Of a DNA stretch of 64,000 nt, positions 46,310-64,000 are shown piece by piece (positions within the stretch are counted from its first letter, which is position 1; the number at the start of each line of letters is the position of its first letter). The stretch covers positions 708,493-772,492 of the forward strand of contig VFFE01007193.1 of assembly GCA_008921705.1 (NCBI GenBank). Reading direction: 5' to 3'. The DNA is from Burhinus oedicnemus. Taxonomy: Eukaryota > Chordata > Aves > Charadriiformes > Burhinidae. A program made the translations under genes and the position numbers. The notes under the pieces are model-generated. The model did not search any database and was not told where the DNA came from. It worked only from the letters and a program-made list of their open reading frames with translations.

Positions 46310-49300
46310 TCAGGGAAAAATCTGCAGTTCAAACTTGGGTGCCCACTCCAGCGCGCTCTTCACCACGGCCAGGGCAGCTGCTCCCAGCGCGACCGTCAGC
46401 CCCATCACCGCCAGCTTGACAAAGCGGTTGGTCCTTGGCTTTGTCAAGATGGATTTCGTCCGCTCCTCCCCTCGGAGCCGCTCCCTGAAGCGCTGCCTCA
46501 ACACAGTGTCTGGTCTCTGCTGCACTGATGCCAACTCAAAGTCCTTAAAAGTGGAAGCCGCAGTTCTGCAAGAGAAGAAACTCGTCAACGAATGTCCCCA
46601 GCTCACCTTTGGGATCAGCCTCCTGCCAGGGAGGAGGATATTCATGGGGAAGCAAGACCCGGCAAGGGGATGTATAGGGCACATGGGCTGCCCTCCACTC
46701 ACCGTTCAGCCTGCTGCTGAGCTGCCTCCCTGGCAAGTTCAGATGGTGGGAACTGGACAAAAAGGTCCCCAGCTCTGCTGATCAGAGTCTCGTAAGGAAG
46801 GTCCTGTGGGATCTGGGACAGGAGGTGGTGGACAGACGCCATGTCGCACTCGCAGTCCAGAACTTCCTGCTCCCGGTACAGCACAATCTGCAGAGAAGAG
46901 TGAGAGCACTGAGGACAGCCAGGGAACTGGGGATGTCTCCTTGTCACTCGCTGACACTCACTTCAGAGCCAGAAGAGAAAAACATTTTGCTTCTGGCTGA
47001 AAGACTTGCCCTTCCTCAAGGGGATGCACTGCAGGGAAGCACTCCCCGTCTGGGAAGAGAAAAGCCAAACCCTTCTCAGGACTCTGAAACTGTGGAAAGC
47101 CCCTTCCTGGGTAGTTATATCTGTCTTCTGAGCAGAGCCTGCTACTGACAGGTCAGAACCTCAGCAGGGCTTGACTCTGCAGCTTGCCCTTAAACAGAGA
47201 TTTGGTTTGACCCCCCATAGGAGAAAGAACAGATGGGACGCACAGTGCAGGGCTGCCCCCAGCCAGACAGGCTCCCCAGGACCTGAGCAAGTGCCCAGCA
47301 GCAGGGCCAGCACACAAAAGTGAAGAAAAACACCAGGCCACACTGCCTCCACAGCACTGAACTGGAACAGCCTGCAGATCTGGACACCCCTACGCTTCCC
47401 CGAGCAATCCTGGATCCCAGGATCGCTGGCCTCAGAGTCCCATGCAGAGCCTGGTGCAGCCAGGGACAGCAGCAGCACTGGGTTTGCCAGCCCCCCTCTG
47501 CAGCCCTAAACTACCGCCACCTTGCAATGGTTCAGTTAATCCCCCTGCCATTCTAGCAAATACCTACCACAGCAGCAAAATAAATGGGCATCAGTGGATG
47601 GCAAGCCAGGAAGAAGTCATATAATCGCACAACGTGCCTGAAGTCAGACAAAACGTGCCCAAACCAGGTGATCAGCCAGCTGAGAGCAAAGATGGTTCCC
47701 ACCTCCGCACTGCATAGACAGAAAGTGCTGTTAGATCAGCTGCTGCCAGCAGCTTGGAAACAGCGCTGAAATGCTCCTGGGCAATCCCTGCACTACACCT
47801 CCATGCCTGGTAGGGGAGACAGATCTGGCTATCAGCAGAGCATTCAGAGCTCAGTCCAGATCCAAGAACTGCATCTCTACTACAACCTCAAGGCAAAGTA
47901 CTACTCGTCTCGCATCCATTAGGGTCCACAGTAGAGCTCCAAATGGTCTGCTTTCAGGAGAACCTGAACGTGTGACTTACCACATCACTGGCAGGCCGAC
48001 CTGAGGACACTTAAAGTCCTGCAGCACATTCAACTTTTCAGATTCCTTTCTGTCCTAAAGGCTTACTAACTTCTGGGAGTTTGCAATCAAGATTGGTACC
48101 CAAAGACACCTTGGCCAAAACGTAACAGACACACTTGCCCAGAAAAGGACTCTGGACTGAACCTTCCCCCTCACCTTCCTGCTTCTGCTTTACTCTGCCT
48201 GGACTACTCTTCTGTGCCCCTATTGCACAACCTGGGAATTATCCCCAGAACTAGCAACAAATTACAGCAAGGCAACAGCAGCCACAAAACTGGGCACATA
48301 AAGCAGTTGTGGCAGCTTTGCATGACACTGTCTGCAGTCCCTCGGCCTTTCCAACATGGACTGCAGACTCTCGGGGGGAAGACAACACCTTTTAAAACCC
48401 CTCAAGACAGGCAGCATAGGTTTGGGTGTGCTTAGAAGCAGAGTACCACATGGCTTTGGACTACCACTGTTAGCTGCGGGCTGTGTTGACTCACTCTGAA
48501 AAAGCCGCTGTGGTGCTGGGGACATGCTGGTGCAAACGGCCCCGTGAACAGTAACGTGAGACTGACAAGGGAGAGCTATGAGGCTCCAAGGGAACATCTG
48601 CGTACCTCTGCATGAAGTCATGCACCTCAGGGTTCACCTGGTCTATGATGGGCATCAGGTAATTTAAAATGTGCTTGGTATTATCCATCGTTGGGTCCAT
48701 AAAATCCCTGAGGAAAGATTTAAAAGAAGCTCTGTCAAGCAACCACGTCAGTGAGCTCTCCCTCCAGGGAGGCAACCAGAATGTAAATAAACGTACTTGC
48801 AATAAACAGCTTTGCTGACACGGTGGCCCCCAGCCCCAAGGAATTCTGTCCATTTGGGACAGCCCCCTCCTACCTATCTGGGACACACAGGGCTGATCTG
48901 CACAGAAAACCCAGACCCAGACAATCACGCTGGTGTCAGCTGACACTTCTTAGTTTGCTGCAGTGCATGCGTGAACTGCAAAGCCTTTCCAGCACCCAAA
49001 ACCTAAGTCCCCATCTGGGAGAGGAGGGAGAATCTCTCCAAACCACGCCCCAGCTGAAGGCTTGTTCTCATTTCAGTGCACAAACAGGAGAGTCATTTGA
49101 CTTGGTGCTCAGGACACCGGCGGTACAGACCACACTGCCCAGGGCTGTATAAGGCTAAGTGGGAGGCACTGTGCTGAGCCAGCCCCCAGGGGCGGCGGAG
49201 GCCCTGACAGCACAGATGGCCACAGAACTATGAATAATGCATGTGCATTGGCTTTTTCAACTTCAAGAGATGCTACAAATTAACTGACAGCCTTCAATTA

Positions 49301-52300
49301 TCCCTTCCCCTGAGCACAACTCCCTGCAAAGCTATCATGTGGTCACTCTGGCTCTCTCACAGCGCCCCTCTGGGTATGGACATGACAGACCCAGCCTTAA
49401 ACCAAGGCTCTGCCTTCCAGGCCAGCCCCATCTGCGCAGGTGTCCCCACAGCTTGAGGGCATGCAGGCAGCTCAGTCGAGCTCACTGAGTACCTGAGATG
49501 ATGCGTGGAGAGCTTTTCCACCAGAGCCGTGGCCAGTCTGTCCCCCACTACTAGGAGGAAGGTGACCACGATGTCATGGTAGCCCTGGTAGTAGTGCAGC
49601 TGGGGGTTGCGCTTGAGGACGTGCAGGATAATATCGATGAGCTCCTCCTGCAAGCCTTCCCTCTGGTCATCCGGCATCCCTGTGGGGACAGCACCAGGCG
49701 GCAGTGGGACAGGCTGTGTCACCTCCCAATGCCTGCCGCAGGAGTGAGCACGGCTGCGGTATGCAAGGAGAGGACCTGTGCATTTACCAACCTGCCTGAT
49801 CCCAAGGGATGTGGTGCAAAGGGGAGGGAGGTAAAACTAGCAGAAAAAAAATATCCCAAGCCCTAATCCTGTCCCCAAAACTCTGATAGCCCAGGGAAAG
49901 CCAGCCAGTTGTCAGGTTTAATCTTCAGAGCTGCAGTGCCCCTACCTACAAGGAAGTCACCGTTGAGGACAGGAGCAGGGTTTACTGAGGTTTGTACAGC
50001 GCTGTGAAGCGCAAATTGCGCTGCACATCCACAACTGCTAAGGACATTTTAATAATTTTTAATTTCCCAGGGGTTCTAGAAAAAATTAAATAGGACCCAT
50101 CTTCACAGAAACTGCACCAACTGCATCAGATTGCAAGGCCACCATTGCCGCAACTTTGCATTGGTCTCCTGCTAACAACATGTGTTCAGGGACAGGATGT
50201 CACAGGAAAAACATTGTCGCTGCCATCCACAGCTGCAGCCAGTTTCTGGCAGTTCTTGTCAACAGATAAAATGCCCAAAGGCCAAGTAGAAAGTCCCAGC
50301 GGAGATCCTGCAATGACAAATTTCTCCTTTTCCCCTGCTTCGCTAATGCATCTAAAAATAGGCAGCGGGCTGCCATTCAAGGGCAAAAAAATCCGTACTA
50401 GAAGACCCTTCAGGAATCAGGCTTGCACACAGCATCTGCACTCGAAAGAGAACCAGCATGAATCAACTGTTTATACAAAATAAAAGCAGCAGAAGTGGGG
50501 GAGCAGATTCTGGCCAGAAACGATGACTGCTCTGCAGTTAGATAGCTGCTGGATTAAATGTTTTATAAATAGCACAACAAGGCACCAGCCACCCATCAGA
50601 ACTAAACTGCAAAAACATTTTGCTTCCAAAGGTTCCGAGTTCTCTTAAATCTGGTGCATGAACCCAATTTTGAGACCGTTTTATACCAGAATTTGTTCTA
50701 ACCACTGAAAAACCCTGCCTGCCACGCCCCTGAGCAAGACCACAGTCTAAAATAAACTGAAGCAAATGGTACACTTCTCAAGGACTCCATCTATCCTAAT
50801 CTCACCCTGTTCTCAACAGGTGAGAGGCACGCAGGATCTGGGCCTCTCTGTGCTGCAACTGTTCGATGATACCGGCCTGCTGGCGGAGGTATTCAGCAGG
50901 GCAAGGCGAAGAGTAACCTTGGAAGAGCCACATCAAAAACCAGCTGTAGCACAGGCAGCTGAAGGAAACCGATAGCTACAGAATGGCTCCACTGAATGAA
51001 GAAGCAGCTGTAAGCTCACAAGGAAAAGGCTTTCTAGAATTCAGGCTCTTGGAGCAATGGAGCGTGACCTACTGAAACCCCCCGAGTAAGGTCTGAGCCA
51101 AGAGGAGCCTGACGGCACAGACCTTCCCCCCTGCAGAGTGGGAAGAAGAGAATCCCCTCTCACCTGGTGGGAAACGGCGCAGGGATCGCCGCACGTCCAG
51201 TAAGACTTGCTGGTAATCTTTATTGTCCTCTCGCAGCTCCTTTCCTGCTGAGAAAAAGAGGAATATGATTAACGCTGAGTAGTGCAAAGGCATCGGGAAG
51301 AGAGCTGGGTGAGGGAGCCAGGAGAAACCCTGCTGAAGGCAGGAGGATGAGGCTGCACACACAGACACGCTACCCCATCGTACTTCCCCTTTCTTGTATG
51401 TCACATACCAGCCCTGTCCCTTCACTTTCACTGCCGCGCATTCTGACACTAACGGCACTTCAGTGTGAGGAAACAAGACTTATTTCTTTGAACTACATAC
51501 ATTAAAATGCTTAAACTGACACCACTCCCAGCATTCCTGGAAACATTTTTGCTCCACAATTTTGCTGTGCAATTCAAAGTGTACTCACTAGCAGCAAGGC
51601 ATGATCCGCTATGGAGACCACAAAAAGTAGTTTATTAAATAGAAACAATTCAGAAGAAAACCCCACCCATGGGTAGCTAAAATAGTTAGAAAAGAAAAGA
51701 ATTTGCTGGCACACTCAACTATATATGTGATCGCGTGAAATTAAGTGTTGTCTTCCAGCAGCTCTGATCATCTAACATAATCTGGCTCTTGACTGACATG
51801 GTGGGATGCATACCTCTGAATGGTCACGGATTCAGGAACAATAACAAAATCTCGTCCTGGGGACAGTAACTGTAAAAGCTACAGGACTTGGAGCTTCTGC
51901 ATTGCTAAAGTTTAAAAACCGTGCAGGTATCTCATCAGGAAGGTCATTTTCCCTGCTTCTGCTCAAACACCACACACACTTCATACAACAAACTGCTTCA
52001 TCTACTCCTGGAAGAGACACTTCGGAAGAATTTTGGCCAAGCCAGGGCTCAGCACAGCCACCTCTCCATGGGAGCAACAAAAATTAAGTTCGATACCTTC
52101 TGCTGCGGATGAACTTACACATGCCAGCTAACTGTTCAGGGCCACACCAACTGCATCCAAAGAGAACTAATTTCCATCACTGTCACTAAGATAATAACAC
52201 CCTCATGGCACAATGGAAATGATGTTTCTAGGAAGCCATGTATTTGCAAATCTGCCACTTACATACAACACAGCACGCGAAGCTACAGCAATCATGCTGC

Positions 52301-55246
52301 AGCGTGAGTCCCCTTTGCACATGAGCTTGGTGGGAAACGCATCAGTGTACACAGGGAAAAGGTAGGTCAGAAAGCACGTGCTTCAACCTCTGCAATCCTT
52401 CCTCTAGCATGCACAGAGATCACCAAGCCGTTCTTCCAAAGCACCTGAGCCCAGGCTGTCCCGTACCTGGAAGAGGGGGCAGGTCATCTGTATTAACGCT
52501 TAGCAGCTTTGGCCACACTTTGCAACGAATCTCATCTGTCAAGAGCCCCCCCTCGCTGATCGCCATCCGCCTGAGCGCAGCCACGTCGATGGGGTCGCTG
52601 TTCAGAGCCTGATAAATTTCCGCCACTTTTCTTTTCTTCTTAGAATCAAAGTCTGCAAGAAGACCACAAAGAGGAAAGCTGATAAGCAACACCAGCACAC
52701 GGGGGCAGCAACTCAGATCAGGGAGGGAAAAAACCACTCAAGCAATGTCACACACACAACAAGGGAGATGACACGGGACAGTTGGCATACATCCTGCCAG
52801 GACAGGCTACTGACGACCTCAGCGGGTGACCCACCAGTTAACTGTCCCCATCTCCACAGGCTCAGCATCAGGGACACCTCACGGCTTGCAGGGCACCCCC
52901 ATCGCTTCCCTAACAGCCCCGCTGGTCCCACCCTGGGAGACAGCTGCTGCTCCTCCTGACACGGGAGCTGCCACTGCTGCCCAAGCGGATCCCTCACCCT
53001 CGGCTCCCATACTCTCCAACAGATCAGAGCTCCATTCAGGACCGTGACGGTTGTGCAAAGCCATCCTGCAACTGTTCGCTCTCTGACGCAGCTGCCAGCT
53101 CAGGTGTCAAGTGTTTCTTAAGACCAGGACTTCATGTTCCTACCAACTCCCAGCTAGGCAGTGGCTCCTAGATGCAACTGTCCTAGAGAGAAGTGTGAGC
53201 ATTTCCACTGACAGAAACAGTCACAAGAAAGGGCATAATTATACCAGAGTTAACAGATCACAAGCATATTGACTTCTCTCCCAACAAACACAAACTTGTC
53301 AGCTATTAGTATACGCACAGGTTAGCCAGTACTAAACAAATACCACTGTTTTGTGGAGCATGTGAACTTGAGGGGAGGTAGGGAAGGGAGTAACACACAA
53401 AGCACACAGTGCTCTGGTTTTGGATGGGTTAATTGCACTTACAGGACATGAGAGCGCTTCCCGGGGAGCCAAGAAGGGACACTATTTCACAATGCATCGT
53501 GGTATTTATCACCGCTGCCTCAAGCGAGGAAGAGAGGTGGCTGGGAGCCACCTGATATCCCACATCAGAGGAGTTTCCACTAAGGAGGCTCTGCTGAGCA
53601 GCCATGGGGCTGGAGCGCAGGATGAGGCCACAAACGCTGCCTTTACCTAAAGGCTTTTCCGACAGATCCAACTACTCTTGGGATCCAACCAGGATTCCCT
53701 CAATAAGCAATGTGTCCGAATAGGATTGGAGGTGGGAGGAATTAAAAGGATCCTGATGGAGAAACAGCTGTTTCTCAACGCCACGCCCTCCCGACAGCAA
53801 TTCGGGGAGCGCGTTCCTCTGCCCACGTGGCACCTCTGGCGTCTCAGCACTGCCCCGTCCCTCTCCCTGCTGCCGGGGAGCTGCGTGTGAGTGCCTGGCT
53901 GGAAGCACCGCTTTCTGTGGCATCTGAATGGGAGACGGCAGGCTGCTCACACACAGACACTAAGTAGGTCAAGCCATGGATGCTGTCCCTTCTTAAAGTA
54001 CTCTTTTAAAACACTTTTTGGATGAAAACAAGCTGTAACAGCCTGTGATAGATCTCCAAGTCCCCTCTAAACACCAAGTTCCTGGTAGTGTTAAAGCTTC
54101 TAACTCTCACCCAGTGACCACAATTTCCTTTTATTTCCTTTCCCACCCCTTGCGCAAGCAAAGTTATTTGCACACGCAAAGTTATTTGCACACAAACAGA
54201 AGCCAGCTCCGCTCAGCTGGCGGTTCCCGATCCCCTGCGACACGCAGGCACTGGGCTGTCACATACCGAAGCCTCGGGAAGGAGGAGACAAAGCCTATGG
54301 AAGAGGAAACTCCTGTTCACACACAAAGAATTTAAGGAGCAGTACGAAGGAAGGAGCACATATCGCAGGCTGCTCTTCTAAGATTTGCTGGCGTATACCC
54401 CGATATTTACACTGTTCAAATGTACAGCAGACAATAGCTGCAAGTATTACACAAAAATTCTGTTTTCAAAACCACAAAATGTTAACTCGCAGCATTAGTT
54501 ACACTTTGAAGGAGAGACAGAGACACAAGCTCAGAGCACGGGGTCTTACTGCATCGTACCTCAAACTGTACCACGACAAAAGCTCCACCTGACCGGCCGC
54601 GAGTGGATTTTTATTTACTTCCACGGCTAAAAACAGCACCTGGAACCTGGAATAGCACCGACGAGCGCCTGAGCACAGCACCCGCCTGCATGCGGAGAAG
54701 GCAGACGGTCTCCGCGGGCTGAAGAGGGATGACCGCCCGCACCGGAGTGCGGTTCCACAGAGGGAAGCAGCCCTGCCTTCCCAACGGACGAAACACCGCG
54801 CAGGCACCGGCCACCGGCACAACGGTTGGCAAGGCCGGGCTAGTCCCGGCGCTGCCGCAGAGCTCTCCCGGTTACTGCCGTGACGGGCGGCCTGGCAAAA
54901 CGGAGCCCCGAGAGCGCAAGGGCCCGGCCTCGAGTCAGGCAGCGGCCAAACCGCGGTCCCGGCTGCTCCCCGCGGCCTGGCGGAGGAGCCCGCTCCCGCG
55001 GCGGGGGACGGTGACGGAGCGGCGGGGGAGGCTTGACCCGGGCGGAGGGTTCGGGCCCCTGGGCCGGCCTCCACCGGCGCGGCTCCGAGCGCAGCACCGA
55101 GCCCCGCCCCGCCGCTAGGGGGCGCCGCCGCGCCCGCAGGGGGCGCTCCAGCCCCCACCCGCCTCAGAGGNNNNNNNNNNNNNNNNNNNNGCCCAGTCCG
55201 TACCGTGGCCGCCGACACCGTTGCGCGGCGGGCTCCTCCGGGCCAT
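46310..55246 (-). CDS. TBC1D20: TBC1 domain family member 20, ER-anchored Rab GAP
   Basis: Coding exons are 55204-55246, 52467-52652, 51164-51244, 49493-49679, 48606-48707, 47568-47709, 46703-46887 and 46310-46565; phases close exactly to 393 residues (human 403). TBC1D20 is a GTPase-activating protein for RAB1 and a regulator of RAB18 at the ER, needed for ER-Golgi traffic, autophagy and lens and testis development. The arginine finger is R96 in DVRRSL and the glutamine finger is Q135 in YYQGYHD. The C-terminus has a single membrane anchor (about residues 358-380, LAVMGLTVALGAAALAVV), placing the TBC domain in the cytosol. Exon 1 encodes only 14 residues before DFDSKKK, against about 25 in human. 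Its donor is 14 bases from a 20-base gap, so the exon 1 end deserves a check. Exon 3 has a CAGCAG tandem acceptor. Confidence 0.94.
54158..54193. repeat. 18-base exact tandem duplication
   Basis: GCAAAGTTATTTGCACAC occurs twice back to back (54158-54175 and 54176-54193) in TBC1D20 intron 1. Confidence 0.9.
55171..55190. other. Small assembly gap (20 N)
   Basis: Twenty N in very GC-rich sequence just inside TBC1D20 intron 1. The round size suggests an unsized placeholder rather than a measured gap. Confidence 1.
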
Positions 55247-55470
55247 GTTCCCGGGCGCTGCGGCGCATACCGGGCCGGAGACCGGACCGGGCCGGGCTGG
55301 GGCTCCGCGCTCCCCGGTCCCGTCCCGCCCCCGCCCGCTCCCCCCGCCCCTCTGCCACCGGCGCGCGGGCGGTACGTCACGGCGCCTCAATGCGCAGGCG
55401 CAGCGCCCTGACGCGAATCACGTGGGCGGGAAGGGCGCGGCGCGGTCGCGCATGCGCTGAGGGGAGCGCG
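55247..55470 (-). promoter_or_regulatory. TBC1D20: TBC1D20 promoter with paired NRF1 sites
   Basis: TATA-less CpG island directly upstream of the ATG. Two near-perfect NRF1 sites, TGCGCAGGCGCA (55391-55402) and CGCGCATGCGCT (55447-55458), flank an E-box CACGTG (55419-55424). This is a housekeeping-type architecture. The CpG-rich zone runs from about 54850 to 55470. Confidence 0.7.
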
Positions 55471-55526
55471 CAGCACGTGTTTGCCCCACCGGTCCCCCGC
55501 TGCCCTGGGACCTTCGTTTTAAGGTT

Positions 55527-55532
55527 TTTATT
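55527..55532 (-). terminator. CSNK2A1: Distal CSNK2A1 polyadenylation signal candidate (AATAAA)
   Basis: AATAAA on the minus strand 2.2 kb past the CSNK2A1 stop and only 280 bases upstream of the TBC1D20 ATG. If used, CSNK2A1 transcription ends at the edge of the TBC1D20 promoter. Confidence 0.35.
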
Positions 55533-56574
55533 AAAAAACGTCCCTCCGCGCGAAGGCTTTCGTGCTTCCTTGTGCAAGGGCTGACGGCCATCGGAACCGT
55601 CAGCCATCCCCTCTTCTGTGAGGCTTATCCACCTCTTTGATCTCAGAGGAAGCAACGAGTTTGCAAACCTCTCAGCTGAAATAACAGAGAACTGGGTGAA
55701 ACCTCCCGTGCAGCCCCCAACCCAGCGCCAACGACCACAAGCCATGTATTTGTTGTACTGGGTGCTTTTACATTACAGCATATCAAGGTCAACAGTCAAC
55801 ACGGTCCACTTTTCACATCATTCCAGGATATAAAAATACAACGTGCTTCCAGAGGGCTCTCTCTTCCAGGAGAAAGCTACCCTGGTGCACGTGAAAAACC
55901 TCCTCTCCCATGGCAGTGATCTTCAGAAAGGGGAATGTGTTTCACAGTCTCCTGCCCCATTTCTCTTCAGGCAGTTGAACCCAGCCCACTCGCTCCACCC
56001 TACCTTGCAAAATGAATGACCATGGAAGTACATGGCCATCGCCCCCAAAGAACAAATGAGGGACAAGTGGCTCTGGGGACAAGTAGGAGCTGAAGGCCAC
56101 GGCTTCAGCACTTGCTGAGCAAGCGGAAGAGCACTCAATGCCCTGGACAAGTAACTGCTGTGATGGCTTTAGGATGGGTGGTCACCAAGAGGGATGGGTG
56201 CCATTGTGCCTACAGCCGCTCCAGCTGAGCCCCACAAGCATTACATGGCTGAAAACAAGTCACTGAATGGCAACACATGCAAAAAATTAGGAATTGGTTC
56301 AGCATTGCAACTCCCCATCCATCAGGGCTGAGACAGATGAGGAGGGTTTTTTGTTTTTATGGCAAAAGGTCCTTCTCCCAGGAGATACTTTGGCTTGTGA
56401 CATTTACATACAGCTTCTCTGCACTGCTCACTGTGCTGGGTGCATGTGAATGGGGACACGGCCTCCCCAGTACACGTGGTGCTGTCAGCCGCTCCTCTGT
56501 CAAAGTGTACCACCACCTCAGGGAGGCCTCTACACAGGGAACTTAAATCTAACCTCGATAAATAAAACCAAATG

Positions 56575-56580
56575 TTTATT
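56575..56580 (-). terminator. CSNK2A1: Proximal CSNK2A1 polyadenylation signal (AATAAA)
   Basis: AATAAA on the minus strand about 1.17 kb past the CSNK2A1 stop, in AT-rich sequence. The intervening stretch (56580-57744) has no exon and reads as 3' UTR. Confidence 0.55.
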
Positions 56581-57744
56581 TACACCAAAGAATTCCAACA
56601 CTGGATCTTTCACATATGAAGGACAAAGTATATATACACAGCAAGGGGTAGCAGGGCTGTAACAAGGGTGCTTTTCTGTTGTCAATGATAATATTTGTCC
56701 ACAATTACTGATCTACCATTTCGGTTTAAGTTAACGTCTGCTCGCTCCTTCCTCTCAGTGCATATTTACAAGACTGTGAGGTAACTGGTATTCTCACCAC
56801 ATGGCACGTGAGGGAGGGGATGGTGGGTGAAGATGTGATATCGGACTTGGCGCAGTCTGATTTTTCCAGCTTTAAGTAGCCACCAGCTTGAAACCTATAT
56901 AAACAATTTAAAAACAATATACCCAATAACAAACTAATTCCAGAGATCCAAGCCAAGCAATGGCAGGAAGAACCCTCCACGAGAAAGGGACTGATTAGAG
57001 TATGGCTTACTCTACAGGAGTGCCTTTCTCACGAGGTGGCAAGGACTCCAATTGGATCAGTAACTTCATCTTTTAGGACTAAAATTACATGCAAGGGGGC
57101 GAGTTGACATTCTGGTTGGCTCCTAAGGAGACATGATTCAATCCAATTAGGGTTTCAGACATTATCTGCACTTACTCCTTTTAAGCTTATACCGCCTCTC
57201 CATACTGGAATTGTCTCCTCAGTGTACCCCAGCTGAATCATACGCAGGACACGGGGTTAAAGTGAGTGGTACTTTAAGAATCCCCCTCCCCTGCCTCACG
57301 AAGACTTGGTTTGGTAGTCTCTGGAGAACAGCACAATCCCCCAAAGTGTAGGCTCGTGGAGGAGTAATGGTGGGAACATGAAGAGATTTCCAGCAGGATG
57401 CAAGAGCTTGGAAATGCTGTTGATTCCTCTTTGCTCTTAAATGAAGAGTACTTTTTTGGGGGGGCAAAAAAACTGTCCGAGAAATATTCCATCTGTAGGT
57501 ATTTTCAGGGAATCCCCTGAGTTACGAAAAGTTCAAGTAAAAAAAGAAAAATCAGCCTATAATAATTTTGTATATAATGACTGAACTACTATAAATCCAC
57601 AAGCAACAGTTCAGACACGGTGCCTCCAAAGCGTTCATCCCCTCCCTTCCCCTGCCAGGCACGAGCTGCGTCCTGAGGAGAGGTGGAGGGGGAAACCTCT
57701 TCCCCACCTGGCTCAGCTCAGGCAGCAGGAGACAGAGCCCATCA

Positions 57745-63859
<6,115 letters not shown>

Positions 63860-64000
63860 CTGTGGGACACAAAAACATCGTATCAGTGTTCCAACACCCA
63901 AGAAAAATACCACATCCCTGCCAATGCAGAACGACCCAGCCCTCTGTTCTCTGCTGCTAGTTCTCCAAACTCATTTGAAGGAACAGTAAAAGTTTCCCAA

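Overview
The window is nuclear DNA from a vertebrate, most likely a bird. It holds seven multi-domain vertebrate genes whose human orthologues all lie on chromosome 20. Introns are short, intergenic spaces are often under 3 kb, GC is high around promoters, and there are two runs of N in GC-rich sequence. These traits fit an avian microchromosome (chicken chromosome 20 equivalent), but I cannot name the species. I recognise no virus, transposon with coding capacity, tRNA, rRNA or CRISPR array.

Layout from left to right. 1-4.96 kb: GC-rich intergenic DNA beyond the 3' end of HM13, with a CA-rich repeat. 4.98-19.42 kb: HM13 (signal peptide peptidase), minus strand, 12 exons. 22.4-25.57 kb: REM1 (RGK-family GTPase), minus strand, 4 coding exons. 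26.27-34.15 kb: an orthologue of human C20orf96 (coiled-coil protein, DUF4618 type), minus strand, at least 10 coding exons with the first unresolved. 34.2-36.8 kb: a CpG-rich block with GC-rich minisatellites, NF-Y boxes and RFX-type X-boxes. 36.80-37.69 kb: SOX12, plus strand, one exon, followed by a 756-base assembly gap. 40.44-41.14 kb: NRSN2 (neurensin-2), plus strand, two coding exons. 44.14-55.25 kb: TBC1D20 (Rab1/Rab18 regulator), minus strand, 8 exons. 56.6 kb to the right edge: CSNK2A1 (casein kinase 2 alpha), minus strand, its last 8 exons, with the 5' part beyond the window.

I assembled the exon models by hand from GT-AG boundaries, reading phase and remembered protein families. 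In every multi-exon gene but one the phases close exactly. The exception is HM13, whose exon 1 is one base short of an open frame, most simply an assembly error in a GC tract. The C20orf96 model includes a terminal exon 2.9 kb beyond an apparent stop; that 'stop' (AAG TAA) spans a splice donor.

The genes are not one pathway. HM13 and TBC1D20 act at the ER/early secretory membrane, REM1 in calcium-channel and cytoskeletal control, SOX12 and NRSN2 in neural cells, CSNK2A1 everywhere, and C20orf96 is of unknown, perhaps ciliary, function. The most informative points are about gene order. REM1 and C20orf96 are about 1 kb apart here but lie on different arms of human chromosome 20, each next to a beta-defensin cluster. 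TRIB3 and RBCK1, which separate NRSN2 from TBC1D20 in human, are not seen here. RFX-type X-box palindromes recur between 34.5 and 43.4 kb.
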